64,000 nucleotides of DNA from Metallyticus violacea (GCA_030762175.1 CM060846.1:241523512-241587511); one strand, 5' to 3'; numbered from the stretch's first letter, positions 1 through 11,002 are shown. Made by a program: numbers and translations. Notes: generated from the sequence alone by a model not told the origin.

Positions 1-282
1 TGACCTTGGCTTGTGTTTCTTTCAGATAAGCGCCCCTAACAGGGTGCGAAATCATTAAAAAAATGGTAGAGGGAGAAAAATCCGAAGTATAAAGTAGGAT
101 AATTCTACTGATTTGGCAACAGTGCTGTTAACAATCTGAGACTTAATTGCTAATTGCAGTTGTAACGTGAAAACGTGCAGAGTTGCCCCAATAATGAAGA
201 TCTGATCGTCATCCTATTATTTCTGTATTATTGCTGTTATTTTCATAGAAATATACAGAATAGTACATTATTTTCAGTAATG

Positions 283-285
<3 letters not shown>

Positions 286-313
<28 letters not shown>

Positions 314-609
314 GTTTTTGATTGATTTGTTTATGGACGCTCTTTAACATCTTAGGTCATCAGCGTCCCATTCAACTCAGGGCGTGAAACGGCCGACAAA
401 TTTTGCTCAGAAGCCTCTCTTTCAGGCTTGAGGTTCTTTTTCGTGCCGTAAATGTACGACACGGGACCCACGGCTTTACTTTACTTCCGAAGGAAGCCAT
501 ACTTAGGATTTTTACGCCCGAAAAAATCCATCGCTCCTGACCGGGTTCGGACCCGCGATCTTGGATTTAGGAGGCAAGTATGGTAACCACTACATCACCA
601 GGACCGACG
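286..609 (-). mobile_element. SINE-A copy 1 (tRNA-derived), full length
   Basis: Near full-length copy of the commonest short interspersed element here. Read on the minus strand, it starts with a head close to tRNA-Glu (box A around GGTGGTGTAGTGGTAACC, box B GGTCCGAACCCGG). A family body with a run of six to seven A/T and 'aagtatggcttcc' follows, then a terminal stem-loop and a tail of AATC-type units running into a T/A run (286-313). A possible short target duplication 'taatgt' flanks it (left about 278-283, right about 610-615). Non-coding; it would use an RNA polymerase III promoter and LINE enzymes for movement. Confidence 0.9.
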
Positions 610-899
610 TAATGTTTTTTTGTAAAACTGTCAGTGGAAAGAAACCCCCGCGATTTCGCTCCCCCGTATTCTTTCAACCGCTTTCCCGGAAAAAATTGCC
701 GAAATGATGTAATCTAATTAGAAAAGCAGTGCCACTCTTGTGTGCACAGGATGATTAACACTACTTTTTTCTCGCTGGTTTTTATCATTTTTACTATATA
801 TTTCTTCACTAATATTTGAAAAAATTAATATGTATTTGATTAAGTATTTCAAACACTGTAAATTACAATAAAGATTGTAAGCTTGATAATAATTAGAAC

Positions 900-1450
900 A
901 AAAACCTAACTAAACATTTGTAGTATTAATTGCGCCATACGTCTACCTTATGCAACGCGAAACCAATTTGTCCACTAGAGAATTACAACTTCTTTCCATA
1001 CCGCAAGTTGATTTTGCCCTCCCCCTCCCTCTCCGGGGTAAAAGTCTCTGGAACATCCACTGCTCGGCTTGCAGTGTCATAGGAAATTACCCCGCAACTC
1101 GCTTTTTGCAGAAACTACATACCATTATATCTTTGGACATCTTGGAAGAATTGCTTTATCCTCTCATCTAAACTTACTTTCGGCGGCATCATGCACAATA
1201 TTTTGCTAAAATCTTCACTAATATGTGCTCCCTTGACGCTGCGGTTGCTGCATGCCTTAATCGTAAATTCCGCGTGTAAATGATTAATTGTGGCGCGGTA
1301 TTCGTTCGGCGCTCACGCTCGGATGTGCACATACATATTCGTTACGTCACTATGATAACAGTGTGTAACGTAATTAACATTTAGTGCTGCGGGCCGAGAG
1401 CGCTAAAAGTGATGTGTGAACCATAAGATGGATAATGGTTTTAATTTACA
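900..1450. promoter_or_regulatory. CpG-richer promoter-like stretch
   Basis: Against a strongly AT-rich background this stretch carries many CpGs (notably 1225-1340 and 1385-1410), a CRE/ATF-like site 'ttacgtcac' near 1340, and no recognisable repeat. No TATA box is evident. It lies upstream of the + strand exon at 1997 and next to a minus-strand ATG with a perfect donor at 1178-1189, so a bidirectional promoter is possible. Inference from composition only. Confidence 0.35.
1178..1189 (-). CDS. Candidate first coding exon (M-P-P-K) of a divergent gene
   Basis: Read on the minus strand, ATG CCG CCG AAA is followed at once by GTAAGT, a consensus 5' splice site (1177-1172). The surroundings are CpG-richer than the rest of the window. 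Several animal proteins start with MPPK (ribosomal protein S25 is one), but four codons cannot identify a gene, and the next exon would lie left of the window. A chance match is quite possible. Confidence 0.25.
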
Positions 1451-1996
1451 ATTGTTTCCCTAGATGCTATTCAATTTCTCGAGGTAAACTAATCATTTGT
1501 TTATAGGGATAGAACTGCGAAATTTTGCGAGTAGTTGTGAAAACACACATAAATATGCTGCAATAGACTTAAAATCCTGTCTCCCACCATTTTTCAAATT
1601 TATAAATGTTTCTCTGTTTTGGCGAGTCGCGAAATTTGGGTACCCCTATTGATATATACTATAAACTCTTTATTTCATTAATTTAGGTGTATTTGCAAAT
1701 ATTTGATTTGTTTCTCTTGTTTATAAGAATAGACAACTTACAGAAATACACATACTCCAAGTAATATTTTTTAATGTGTAGTTTTGATTCAGGTCCAGAG
1801 TAACAGAAGTAAATACTAATTTATTGTAATGAAATTTGGTTCATTACCAAAATAGGCCAAAAGGAAAACACACATGGAGTGTGTGCAAAATAGACAGTAT
1901 TTTTGTTTTACTCCCAAAATAAATTGTAATTATATTAATTTTTTTACTTTATCACACAAAAATAATAATGTTGCTAATTCAATAATTTCATTGCAG

Positions 1997-2162
1997 TCTT
2001 TAGAAGAGGAAGAAATTGACCGTTCTGGGGTGAAATGTCGCATATACAAGAATTCTGTGTATAAAATAAAAACTGAGCATGAGCCCATTTACATAGTTGC
2101 AGAAGGAGCTTCCCCATTAAAAACCTATGAAGAAGTCATGAAATATCATCAAAATCTAAGAG
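1997..2162 (+). CDS. Internal coding exon of an unrecognised host gene (exon A)
   Basis: An acceptor 'tttcattgcag' precedes 55 in-frame codons plus one base, and the exon ends at the donor AG|GTATGA. The protein segment starts with an acidic run (SLEEEEIDRSG), continues with a basic/hydrophobic stretch (YKNSVYKIKTEHEPIYIVAEG) and ends in a helix-like part (TYEEVMKYHQNLR). It ends on the first base of a codon and the next exon (20818) starts with two bases, so joining gives GAA (Glu) with the frame kept open. That phase match and the composition argue for a real host exon rather than a transposon. I do not recognise the family. Earlier exons are either left of the window or non-coding; the open frame going back to 1874 is probably intron read-through. 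Confidence 0.65.
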
Positions 2163-2667
2163 GTATGAAAATATTTATGTAAAATTCTACAAACAGCTTA
2201 TATGAAGTATCGCAAATTACAAAATCAGTTACTGTGGATAAAGACACTAACTTCCATATTTTGTTCTCAAGTTTGTTAACATTTTACTGCTTACATGATG
2301 ATTCCTGATTTGAATGTCCACAGAATTTTACATCTAAGCATTTTATTTTAAGGCAGTTTGTTTTAAATACATTAATTTACAATGGTGTTGCATAACTAAA
2401 AATGTAATAACCAGGGTTAAAATGGCAAACATGTTAGATTGTTTTGTGTTTGGATACCTAATGTGAAAAATTCCATTTTACATACATTTTAACTTACATA
2501 CTGATTTAAATTATCAGGTGGTAGGTTTATTGATTCACACCAAATAGGTCTGAATAATCTTTAAAACTTATCTTTATGTACAAGAAAGTGGACCCTTCTT
2601 GTTTCTGCTCAGCAAACATGTGAATCATTTTGTCACTGAAATCTTTCATTTTTATATTTTTTCTGAG

Positions 2668-2933
2668 TAGTGTTTAATGCCCGTTTTTACTACTGAGGCA
2701 CCACAGGTAGTGGACACTGATGATAAACGAAATGATAAATTGGAAAAGGATATTTTTTAAGGAAGGAAATGTTCCAGCCTAAGTTTAGGGTACCTCCCCA
2801 GCATTTGTCAGCTATGAGGCCTGAGGAAAACCTGGAAAAAACCCCAGTCAGGGAGGATGGTCCTGGTGGGATTGAAACCTCAGACTTCCTGCTCACAAGT
2901 TCGTGCCTTAACGACCTCTGCCACCCATGGCAG
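2668..2933 (-). mobile_element. SINE-B copy 1
   Basis: Second SINE family. On the minus strand the head resembles a class II tRNA (Ser/Leu type): a 'GGCAGAGGTCGTTAAGGC' box A and a degraded box B near 2870. The body contains the conserved 'ccagg(t)ttttcctcaggcc' and 'cttaggctgga' segments. The 3' end has the family signature 'gtggtgcctcagtagtaaaa' and finishes at about 2668 in a T-rich (A-rich on its own strand) tract. Diverged but nearly complete. Confidence 0.8.
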
Positions 2934-2939
2934 TTCTTT

Positions 2940-4019
2940 GATGCTGAAAATATACCCTGATAATATGTTCCATATAATTAAAATATATGCATAATTTAGT
3001 CTTTGCTGTCCCATTATGGTTATAAAATGTACTGAAGAATTTTTTTATTCATTTGTCAATGTAGACACTGCCAGAAATTTTGGATAACTGTCTCGAAAAG
3101 GTGTCTCCCAAATTGTTTTTTAAGTGGAACAAATGCAAAGCATTCACAACCACAGATACTTAAGCTTTTCACTAGAATAAAGTACTTCAGATGCAAAAAT
3201 GAATACCTGAAGAAATGAGTCTGAACCAGTATATCCATGTCCAAGTAGGTGGAACAAAATTAGTGAAATTTAAGTGATTGCGTCAATAATAAATTGTTAC
3301 ATTATATCCATGTTTATTAAACAAACTGAATAATAATATATTTATTTCACTAATTTTAAAAGATAAAATTAGCACTCAATAATATTTCAGACTTTTAAAT
3401 TCTATTACATGATCCTCCATATTTGTTTGTGCTTTGAACCATTGAATATGTCTTGTGAACATGAAATTTTGGTTTGCCCCCTTTATGCAGGATACCATTT
3501 TTCTATAACATGGCAGATTGTTCTTATTTAGACACTTCATGTTTTTCTTTATGAAATCAAGAGCTATATCCTAATTAAATAATGGGGTGGATTCTGATAA
3601 TTTCAGAATCAGCTACATCTAAAATTATTATGAAAAATGTTCCTAACATTTAAGGGGTAAAATGGAGCCATTTTACAGAGAATGAAGGAAATATTCAGGA
3701 AAGGCACAGAGTTGGTTAAACAAAGATTTAACAAAACTTGCAAAAATATACCAATTACAAGTCATTCTCTTGCTCATTCCTCGGATTTCTCACACTTCTA
3801 GTTCCTTCTTAAGAATACATGCCAAACAGTCATGCTCCAGAATTACTCCAGCACTGTCATTGTTTGTAATAATAAGTTAATAATAATGTGAATCCAGTAT
3901 ATGTGAGTTGGTTCTTCTGGCCACACAAAAATTATTTTCAGAGATTAGTATCTATACTGAGAAGTACTGCAAAATATAAATTGTGTATGAATACAATCTT
4001 CTGGGCTTATTAGCCATGT
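2940..4019. other. AT-rich intronic DNA, nothing recognised
   Basis: Between SINE-B copy 1 and the small foldback at 4020 I see no coding exon with matching splice sites and no known repeat. It lies in the long intron of the gene with exons at 1997 and 20818. Confidence 0.6.
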
Positions 4020-4165
4020 CAAATGGAGCTCATTGTTCCAGACATTTTGCTAATAACTGTGTCCAGCATCTTCAGTGACACTGAAGATCTCTTCAAATTA
4101 CTCTCAATTTTCTTAACACCTCATTCCAGAAGCATATGAAACAACTGGAAATATTAGCTCCATTT
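4020..4165. repeat. Foldback repeat with nested palindrome
   Basis: The left end 'aaatggagctcattg' (4020 on) returns as its reverse complement at the right end (about 4137-4165), with roughly three quarters of 30 bases pairing. The middle holds a second short palindrome 'atcttcagtgacactgaaga' (about 4068-4088). Non-coding. The SINE-A at 4172 inserted beside its right end. Confidence 0.5.
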
Positions 4166-4171
4166 GACTAT

Positions 4172-4423
4172 ACCCAAGAACGCAGGTTTGAACCCGGCCA
4201 GGACTGGTGGATATTTTCGGGGCGTAAAAATCCTAAGTATGGCTTCCTTCGGAAGGGAAGTAAAGCCACGGATCCCGTGTCATACATTTACAGCACGAAA
4301 AAGAACCTCAAGCCTGAAGAGGCCTCTGAGCAAAATTTGTCGGCCATTTCACGCCCTGAGTTGGATGGGACGCTGATGACCTGTGATGTTAAAGAGTGTC
4401 CTTAAATAAATCAATCAATCAAT
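4172..4423 (+). mobile_element. SINE-A copy 2, 5'-truncated, with 12-bp target duplication
   Basis: Starts inside the tRNA-like head ('acccaagaacgcag') and so lacks box A; box B is present (GGTTTGAACCCGG). The body and the 3' stem-loop are well kept, and the tail is AATAAATC(AATC)n. A perfect 12-bp duplication 'ccatttgactat' flanks it at 4160-4171 and 4424-4435. Truncation at the 5' end with a clean duplication is the mark of target-primed reverse transcription. One of the youngest-looking copies. Confidence 0.93.
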
Positions 4424-5306
4424 CCATTTGACTATGGCCAAACAGACCAGCAGTTCTTATTTCTACATCTGAATCCATCAATAAAAAACTACAAATTACG
4501 TAAAAAAGTGTATATTGGAAAAATTCACAACAGTAGTATTGTAAACTTATTCACATTAAATTCAAATATAAACGAAGAAGTTGACTGTATGAATATCCAA
4601 ATATAGAATCTTGAATCAACAATAGTCAAATTTTATAATGTTACATTTGAATAGAGTAGGAAATGAAGATAGCAATGGTTGATGAAAAAATATGTAATGG
4701 AATTAAGAAAATAAATATTATAGATTTGTGACTACCAAATTTTCTTAATACTCCAATACCTATGCACATTTTAGTCTCAAAACTTCAGTGCTTGATACTT
4801 TCAATTTTTTATCAAATAAAAAACAAATTACTCATTTTGTTTCCTTGAGAATATTAATATATAAAAAAATTAATTTGAATTTTCTTACGTAGAGAATATA
4901 TTTTTAATTAAGACATTTAACACCTATACTGTAATTTTGGTGACACAATGAGGCCTTAGAGTAGTTCAGGGTGCTGAATCAACTCCTTAAATAAATCATC
5001 TTCAACAATGCTAAATGGCCAGTTGTCTTTGCATATTATGTGCTATTTTCCTGATAACAGTATGATCAATTATCTTCTGGTTTAAATTTGGATTTATGAT
5101 CCAGAAAATATGTAACTGTAAGTTGATTTGTATTCAAATAGTATGATAATCTTGATGATAATGTGAAAGAATGAACACATGCTTGTCCATTGTTACTTTT
5201 TCACTTGTTACATTTTCACTGTTACAATTTTTTTTTTTTTTTTTTTTTTTTGAAGGAGAATGTTCAGTAAAAACAGTTTTATGAGCAGAAGTGGCACACT
5301 TCTTTA

Positions 5307-5497
5307 TGTAAATTATATCTAATCTGTCGCCTAACACACTCTTATGCTTTACTTACTTTTAAATATGGTGGGACCGGTTTTGAAGACACATCCTCTCCAT
5401 CTCCAAACAACTTGACGACTGGTATGAGAAACCAACATCTATGAGAACCTGTTGCTCCGTCCTGATAGTGTTTTTTTCTTTATAAACTGGAAATTTG
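5307..5497 (+). repeat. Left arm of PLE inverted terminal repeat
   Basis: Reverse complement of 6320-6515 with point differences and small indels. Shared landmarks are 'ctcttatgctt', 'cttacttttaaata', 'ggtgggaccgg', 'catcctctccatct' and 'tttttttctttataaa'. A T run (about 5229-5251) lies 55 bp outside it. Confidence 0.85.
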
Positions 5498-5605
5498 TAT
5501 TACATTCTCCTAAAATTAAAATTAATAAGAATCATGGAAATTTAGAATTTGGAATCTATAGAAAGGATACTCACATAGATAACTATATAAAATCAAATGG
5601 GTTTA

Positions 5606-5667
5606 TTTACCGCCTGTGGTGCCTCAGTAGTAAAAATGGGCGTTAAACACTACTCAAAAAAAAAAAA
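5606..5667 (+). mobile_element. SINE-B copy 2, extreme 5' truncation
   Basis: Only the last roughly 47 bp of SINE-B ('accgcctgtggtgcctcag' through 'gcgttaaacac') plus an A tail. Flanked by the direct repeat 'aaatgggttta' at 5595-5605 and 5668-5678. It lies inside the PLE and splits its reverse-transcriptase remnant, so it arrived after the PLE. Confidence 0.85.
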
Positions 5668-5911
5668 AAATGGGTTTAACCCCATAGCTCACAAGCACTC
5701 AATTTTCAACAGCTTAACATATAGACTGGTGAATTTACTAATCAGTAAAGAGGAGTACAAAAAAGATTGCCATTATAAATGGTTTTAACAAAAATTTAGT
5801 AGACAAAAACTTAATAGATTCCTAAAGAAGAAATTGATCTAGAATACCACCACACTATTAACTGAAAAAGAGAGACCGGTTTTTAAAAAATTCACCTACC
5901 ATCCAGTAGCT

Positions 5912-6220
5912 ATGAATAAATTCCAAAAAAATTTGAAAGATATAATCATTAAATTGGCACCTTTTAACAGATACACTCTGAAAAATGCTTTAGTGGACAA
6001 CAGTTTTAATAACATTCCACAGGAGAAAAAGTCAGGCATCTACAAAATAACAGGTAAAGAATGTGATAAGATTTACTTTGGAAAAACTAAAAGGAACATA
6101 GAAACACGGTTAAAGGAACATCTCAGGAGCATTAAGTACAAACAGATTGATAGATCAGCAGTGGCACACGATTTTTGGAAAGATATTCGCGACATAAAAA
6201 GAGAAATAAAAGTTACTTAA
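5912..6220 (+). pseudogene. GIY-YIG endonuclease domain of the PLE
   Basis: A 102-codon open segment. The GIY motif is in 'KSGIYKITGKECDKIYFGK', where the second motif reads Y-F-G rather than Y-I-G. It is followed by the usual conserved arginine region 'TRLKEHLRSIK' and a later 'SAVAHDFW', equivalent to the family's 'SAVAEH.W'. In PLEs this domain nicks target DNA for insertion. It lies downstream of the truncated reverse transcriptase and upstream of the right inverted repeat. The ATG used is simply the first in an open stretch, so the true protein would start far upstream. Closest in layout to GIY-YIG domains of arthropod PLEs. Confidence 0.75.
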
Positions 6221-6319
6221 AGAAGCACAAGGACGTATAGAGTTGGACACATGGGAGAAGATTTACATTCATAAACATAGGCATCTTATGAATTTTGACA
6301 TTACAGGAGAGTGTAAAAG

Positions 6320-6515
6320 AAATTTCCAATTTATAAAGAAAAAAACAGCACCAGGACAGAGCCACAGGTCCTCATAGGTGTTAGTTTATCCTACCAGTTG
6401 TCAAGTTGGTTGAAGATGGAGAGGATGTCTTTATGAACCCGGTCCCACCGTATTTAAAAGTAAGTGAAGCATAAGAGTATGTTAGATGACGGATTAGATA
6501 TAATCTATATTTTAC
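6320..6515 (-). repeat. Right arm of PLE inverted terminal repeat
   Basis: Pairs with 5307-5497. It runs from 'aatttccaatttataaag' through 'ggtcccaccgta' to 'taatctatattttac'. It lies after the end of the endonuclease frame, as expected for a PLE terminal region. Confidence 0.85.
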
Positions 6516-6519
6516 AAGC

Positions 6520-7612
6520 TTCATTGTATGAGTTTCAACAGAATTTGTTTTAAAAATGCCTTACTTTTCGAAAGTTATTAAACGAATTACACTTCTTTAT
6601 GTTACTAGTGTTGTGACAAATCTCACTTCATGAAAAACTCTTTTAAAATGTCATCACAATTTGCACAATTATTGCTTGCAGAATCCAATTGAATATAGTT
6701 CTAAACTTTACTCATATTATCAAAAAGGGATAGGCCATGAAATGCACCATATTTGTTACTTCAAAAGAACAATTACTCGAAAGTAACAAGTAAGGTAAAA
6801 TCAATTTTCTTGCTAGAGATGCTGAAGTATGATATTGTTTTAATAAGTTACTTGTGATTATATAGTTTAACAGGTCACATATGTTTTACAGAAGTATTTT
6901 TATTATTGGTCAGTTTCAGAACTGAGGTTATTTTGTAGGCAGAACATGGTTTTTCCATGAATGCAATTAATGAAAAAATGCTAGAAATTAATGCACCACC
7001 ACATTAAAAAATAACTATTTTACATTGCAATTCAATACATTTTATTACCTTGGCATATAATTTTTAAAGAATTTTGCAGCTCAAATATACTGGTACTAGA
7101 CCATCTGCAGAATATAAGGAAGTGGGGGTCTCTCTTGTTATGGGATCTCCAATCCGGCATAGAAGCACACCCAGTTTCTTGGTAGATATCTGCTACATAC
7201 TATTAAGAGCTTAAGAATGAGACATGCATTTCTTGCAACTACATTGCATGTTGCACAAGGGTTTAGTTCTATATCGGTACCTCTAGGGTATTGAGATTAT
7301 CAAGAACCCATCTGTAATAAATATGTTAATTATTGCGGCCAAGGCAAAATGAATTATATAAGGTTTGCTAAACAAAACTGTGAAAAATCACAAATAATTT
7401 TCCTTAGCTTTGTTGACTTTCCATTGCTTGTATTTATTTTTAATGTCTCCTTCAATTAGCCCTATAGACTTAATCTGTCAAGTCTGTGATAGGCAAAAGT
7501 AAAGAAACAGCCAAGGTTTAGAAGGAAGGAATCTAAAATGTTTTTATTTCAAGATGGGATTGATAATAGATAAAAACCAGGTGGTAGTGGCACCTTATAT
7601 GATGGCAATGTT

Positions 7613-7648
<36 letters not shown>

Positions 7649-8140
7649 AATCCCAAATTAACTGCTGTAATAACTAGGATTGGTGTAAAAATTATAAAAT
7701 ATTTTTCAATAATTCTTCAGGTAATTTCTTGGGGAAAGACAAATACCGGCAGTTTTAATAATTATGCACTTGATATGGCAAAGATCTTAGTGTAAAAATA
7801 TTCATGGTTCTTATTGCTTGCAAGTGTACACAGAGTAAGGGTTCTTAGATGATAAGCTGGGCAATGCAGTTAGCAGAAGAAACTGGCATTAAAAGATATT
7901 TAGAAATTCTTAGATAAACATACTAGAATAAAACTGTTATTAGAACAACTGGCAGATTTGGTTATTAATTTGTTATTGTATTTGATCCTCTCTTCTCTCT
8001 TTTGAGCAAATCATGTAAATAGCCGACACATATCGTCTTTGAAGAGGCCAAAATATTTTTCATTTTCATAATGAAGAAAATCAAACTGAATAAGAATATG
8101 AGCAACATAAATTAACAGAGGAACTAGAAGAAGGAGAAAT
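6520..8140. other. AT-rich intronic DNA with a 28-nt T run
   Basis: No coding exon or known element recognised. A T homopolymer at 7616-7643 may be the tail of an unrecognised retroposed sequence on the minus strand. Confidence 0.55.
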
Positions 8141-8155
8141 GAATAGTATGACAAT

Positions 8156-8450
8156 TTTTTTTTTTTTTTTCATTAGTGTTTAATGCCCGTTTTTACTACT
8201 GAGGCAACACAGGCGGTGGACACTGATGATACATGAGATGAAATGATAAATCTGGAAAGGATATTTTTTTAAGGAAGGAAGCATTCCAGGCCTAAGTTTA
8301 CGGTATCTCCCCAGCATTTGCCAGTTATGAAGACTGAGGAAAACCTGGAAAAAAAAAACCCAGTCAGGGAGAACGGTCCTGGGGGGATTCAAACCCCAGA
8401 CCTCTGGCTCACAAGTCCATGCCTTAATGACCTCGGCCACCCGTGGCGGT
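8156..8450 (-). mobile_element. SINE-B copy 3, full length, with target duplication
   Basis: The best SINE-B copy. On the minus strand: head GCCACGGGTGGCCGAGGTC (class II tRNA-like), box B region 'GGGTTTGAATCCCC', body, 3' signature 'gcctcagtagtaaaaacg', then an A tail (T run 8156-8170). A near-perfect direct repeat flanks it: 'atagtatgacaat' (8143-8155) and 'atagtaagacaat' (8451-8463), 12 of 13 matching. Confidence 0.93.
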
Positions 8451-8469
8451 ATAGTAAGACAATGAAAAT

Positions 8470-9560
8470 AAGTACAGTAGATAAAAAAAAGGTTATTTTG
8501 CATTATAATTAAATTTGTTTGTAATAGCATTTTATAAAATAAATATTTATTAAGTTATGTATTCGTACCAAATTGATCTTTTATTGGCACCAAACAATGT
8601 ATTCAGTAGTTTTGTCTAATGTTTTTCTGCAGTATGGCTCACTAATAATGATGTCTCTTAAACTACAGAATCACTACCATATTTTATATTGTTTTGTATG
8701 AAGACATTGACTTTTTTAACCCTCCATTAGGTGCAGTGTATCTAAGAGATACTTTTTAATGTATTGGTAATGTGGAAGGCCCCAATGCATGCTAGTAACT
8801 TTGAACCCATTTTAGCATTTCCTTGCTCAATATTGATCAGCTGCCTATTATTTTTGTTTCATTATCAAGCAAGATAATTTGTTAGATACATTGCACTTAT
8901 TCATATACCTTGTTATTATTGTATTTTTTGTTGCTGTCAGCCACATTTTCGTGTATACAGAAATGAGGAAATGAGAAGTAGTCAATCTAAATGTGCTCAA
9001 AGACTTATAGAAAGCGCTGGGAATATAACATTATTACAATTGACTGGAAATATATGTTAGTTTGTAATGAAAAAACTGTTAGTCTGTATCACTGAAAGTA
9101 TTCACTGCAGATTCTTGCAAATTTGTCTGAATGCTTTAAACCTCACATTTCTTCAGCAATATCTTGAAATTAAATTTTTCTTAGATTCCAAAGTACATCT
9201 CTTACAAAATTTGTATTTTCTAGAAAGAACTAGGAAGAAAGAACTTGCTGATTTTTTTAGAAATTTGAAATATTTGTTGATATTTATTGCTTACCATGAA
9301 TTGTGAAATATAAAGTTGCCCCCCCCTTGTAGTAAGACAGTAATATTAATAATTTATTTCCCTTAAGATAAGCCCTTATCACTTCAATATACATACTGTG
9401 TTAAATTGTTTTTAGAAATAAAATAAGGACTACAATATAAATAAAACAATGAAACAACCTCAACAATAATAATAATAATAACAACACAGCAAGAAACCCT
9501 AAATGTAGGTGGTATCTCTCAGACACATTGCACCGATCCTAAAACAATAGGTACTGTGTC
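8470..9560. other. AT-rich intronic DNA, nothing recognised
   Basis: The 79-codon open stretch at 9067-9306 is low-complexity hydrophobic/aromatic sequence without splice context or a family I recognise. A short C run lies at 9319-9326. No element found. Confidence 0.55.
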
Positions 9561-9567
9561 TGACAGA

Positions 9568-9825
9568 GTCGGTCCTGGTGGTCTAGAGGTAACCATACTT
9601 GCCTTGTAGACCCAAGATCGCAGGTGTAATCCTGGCCAGGGTCGATGGATTTTTTCAGGCATAAAAATCCTAAGTACGGCTTCCTTCAGAAGGGAAGTAG
9701 AGCCATGGGTCTCATGTTATAGATTTACGGCACGTCAAAGAACCTCAAGCCTGAAAGAAGAGGTTTCTGAGCAAAATTTATAAGCTATTTCATGACCTGA
9801 ATTGAATGGGTCAGTGATGACCTCA
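9568..9825 (+). mobile_element. SINE-A copy 3, 3'-truncated
   Basis: Starts with the full head GGTCCTGGTGGTCTAGAGGT; box B is decayed (GGTGTAATCCTGG). The body ends at 'gatgacctcagtcat' without the closing arm of the stem-loop or an AATC tail. Clearly older than copy 2. Confidence 0.85.
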
Positions 9826-9993
9826 GTCATTTTGTTGCTTCTAGTTAGGTATAGTAAGCAAAAGTCATGTGCAGGAAAAACCAGGCTCATATTAATAAAT
9901 TTATAATTGGGGTAGGAGGTTGGGGTGGTGCATTATGAAAATTTATAAAGTTGAATCAGTGATCAGATAGGAGGTTAATATAGTGCTAATAAA

Positions 9994-10024
9994 TTTCTTC
10001 TTCTTCTTCTTCTTCTTCTTCTTG
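9994..10024. repeat. (CTT)n microsatellite
   Basis: About ten uninterrupted CTT units. The next few hundred bases are rich in AAT/TTA runs but hold no recognisable gene. Confidence 0.9.
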
Positions 10025-10724
10025 CTGTGGTTATATAATTATGATTACTATATATTGTTCTGATATAAAATTTTAACAAATTATTAACAATTATAATCAA
10101 TAATAAATTATAATACTATATACAAACATGATATTATAACAATAATAATAAGAAGAATAAGAATAATGATATAACAACAAAAATACTACATGTCACATTT
10201 GATACTTTCAAATTTGTGGTAAATAAATTATAAGAATTTTGCCACCTAAGTCTTGATAGGTGCTGCTTCTTAAGGATATGGAAACAGAAATGGAAAGTTA
10301 ATTAAGATATTTTTTACAGTTTATTGCAACTGAAATCATCTGGCATGTTTTTCACAAAAAGTTATATGCACTTCCTGAATTCATTTCAATATTCCTGGTT
10401 CATCATTGATCAAGTTAGGCCTTCAGACTGTTCCAAGGTGGAAGTTGTCACCTGCATGACACATAATATGACGAGTGGCTCTTTTATATTCCTTGTGTAC
10501 AACAAACCATCTATAGCATGTTTGGTTTTCCTTTCTGGTCCTTCCAGAATTGAAACCACAAATGTGGCTCTCCTCTAAGCTCTGATAGGCTGGTTCATAA
10601 ATGGTTGCATATTGTATGATATCATCAGTACTTTTATCATGATGATGTAAAATAATTAGCAATCAAGAATTAAAGTTTCATTACAGGATTGTATCTCTCA
10701 TGTGAGAATCTTACTGACAAGTTG

Positions 10725-10865
10725 CTGAGAAGGTGGTCAAGAGAAGGAAAGGGGCTATTAAGCGTTCCATCACTTTGCAAACGCAATTAGATAGGGAAAT
10801 CAGACAGCAACTGGAAGAAAGATTGAGATCCTTTTCAAGTTTAAGAATGAGACGTGGCACTTTCT
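10725..10865 (-). pseudogene. LINE reverse-transcriptase fragment 1
   Basis: On the minus strand the peptide 'SSSCCLISLSNCVCKVMERL' corresponds to the reverse-transcriptase motif usually written SYRPISLTNCVCKVMERL in Jockey/R1-type LINEs. Only about 45 codons survive. About 90 bp of it (10775-10865) has a diverged direct copy at 11258-11350. Confidence 0.55.
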
Positions 10866-11002
10866 GAGAAATCTCAGCATGATTTGGGTCGATATCCGAA
10901 TGTTCCACACAAGTGCTGCGCTGGCAAAAACCACTTTAAACGTTGATGAGAAAATTCTGATATTCGACGTAAATTTACTATGCGTTCCACGTATTTACAC
11001 AG

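Larger units (their letters stand above)
5307..6515 (+). mobile_element. Penelope-like retroelement copy with inverted ends
   Basis: A compact Penelope-like element (PLE). The central part encodes the end of a reverse transcriptase (5500-5600, 'LEFGIYRKDTHIDNY', a PLE-type segment) and a GIY-YIG endonuclease (ORF at 5912-6220). It is bounded by about 190 bp at the left (5307-5497) that returns in reverse complement at the right (6320-6515). It is too short to hold a full reverse transcriptase, so it is 5'-truncated. A SINE-B fragment sits inside (5606-5667). PLEs are known to carry terminal repeats in direct or inverted arrangement, and this copy fits that pattern. Stops and frameshifts (for example after 5646 and 5788) make it non-functional. 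Confidence 0.75.

Noticed and set aside
5134..5337. 67-codon minus-strand open stretch with a run of lysines
   Set aside because: Created by the T homopolymer at 5229-5251 and overlapping the PLE inverted repeat; no gene context.
10423..10662. Minus-strand open stretch with several Cys/His, vaguely like a piggyBac C-terminus
   Set aside because: The Cys/His spacing does not match the piggyBac zinc-binding pattern and nothing around it fits that element.
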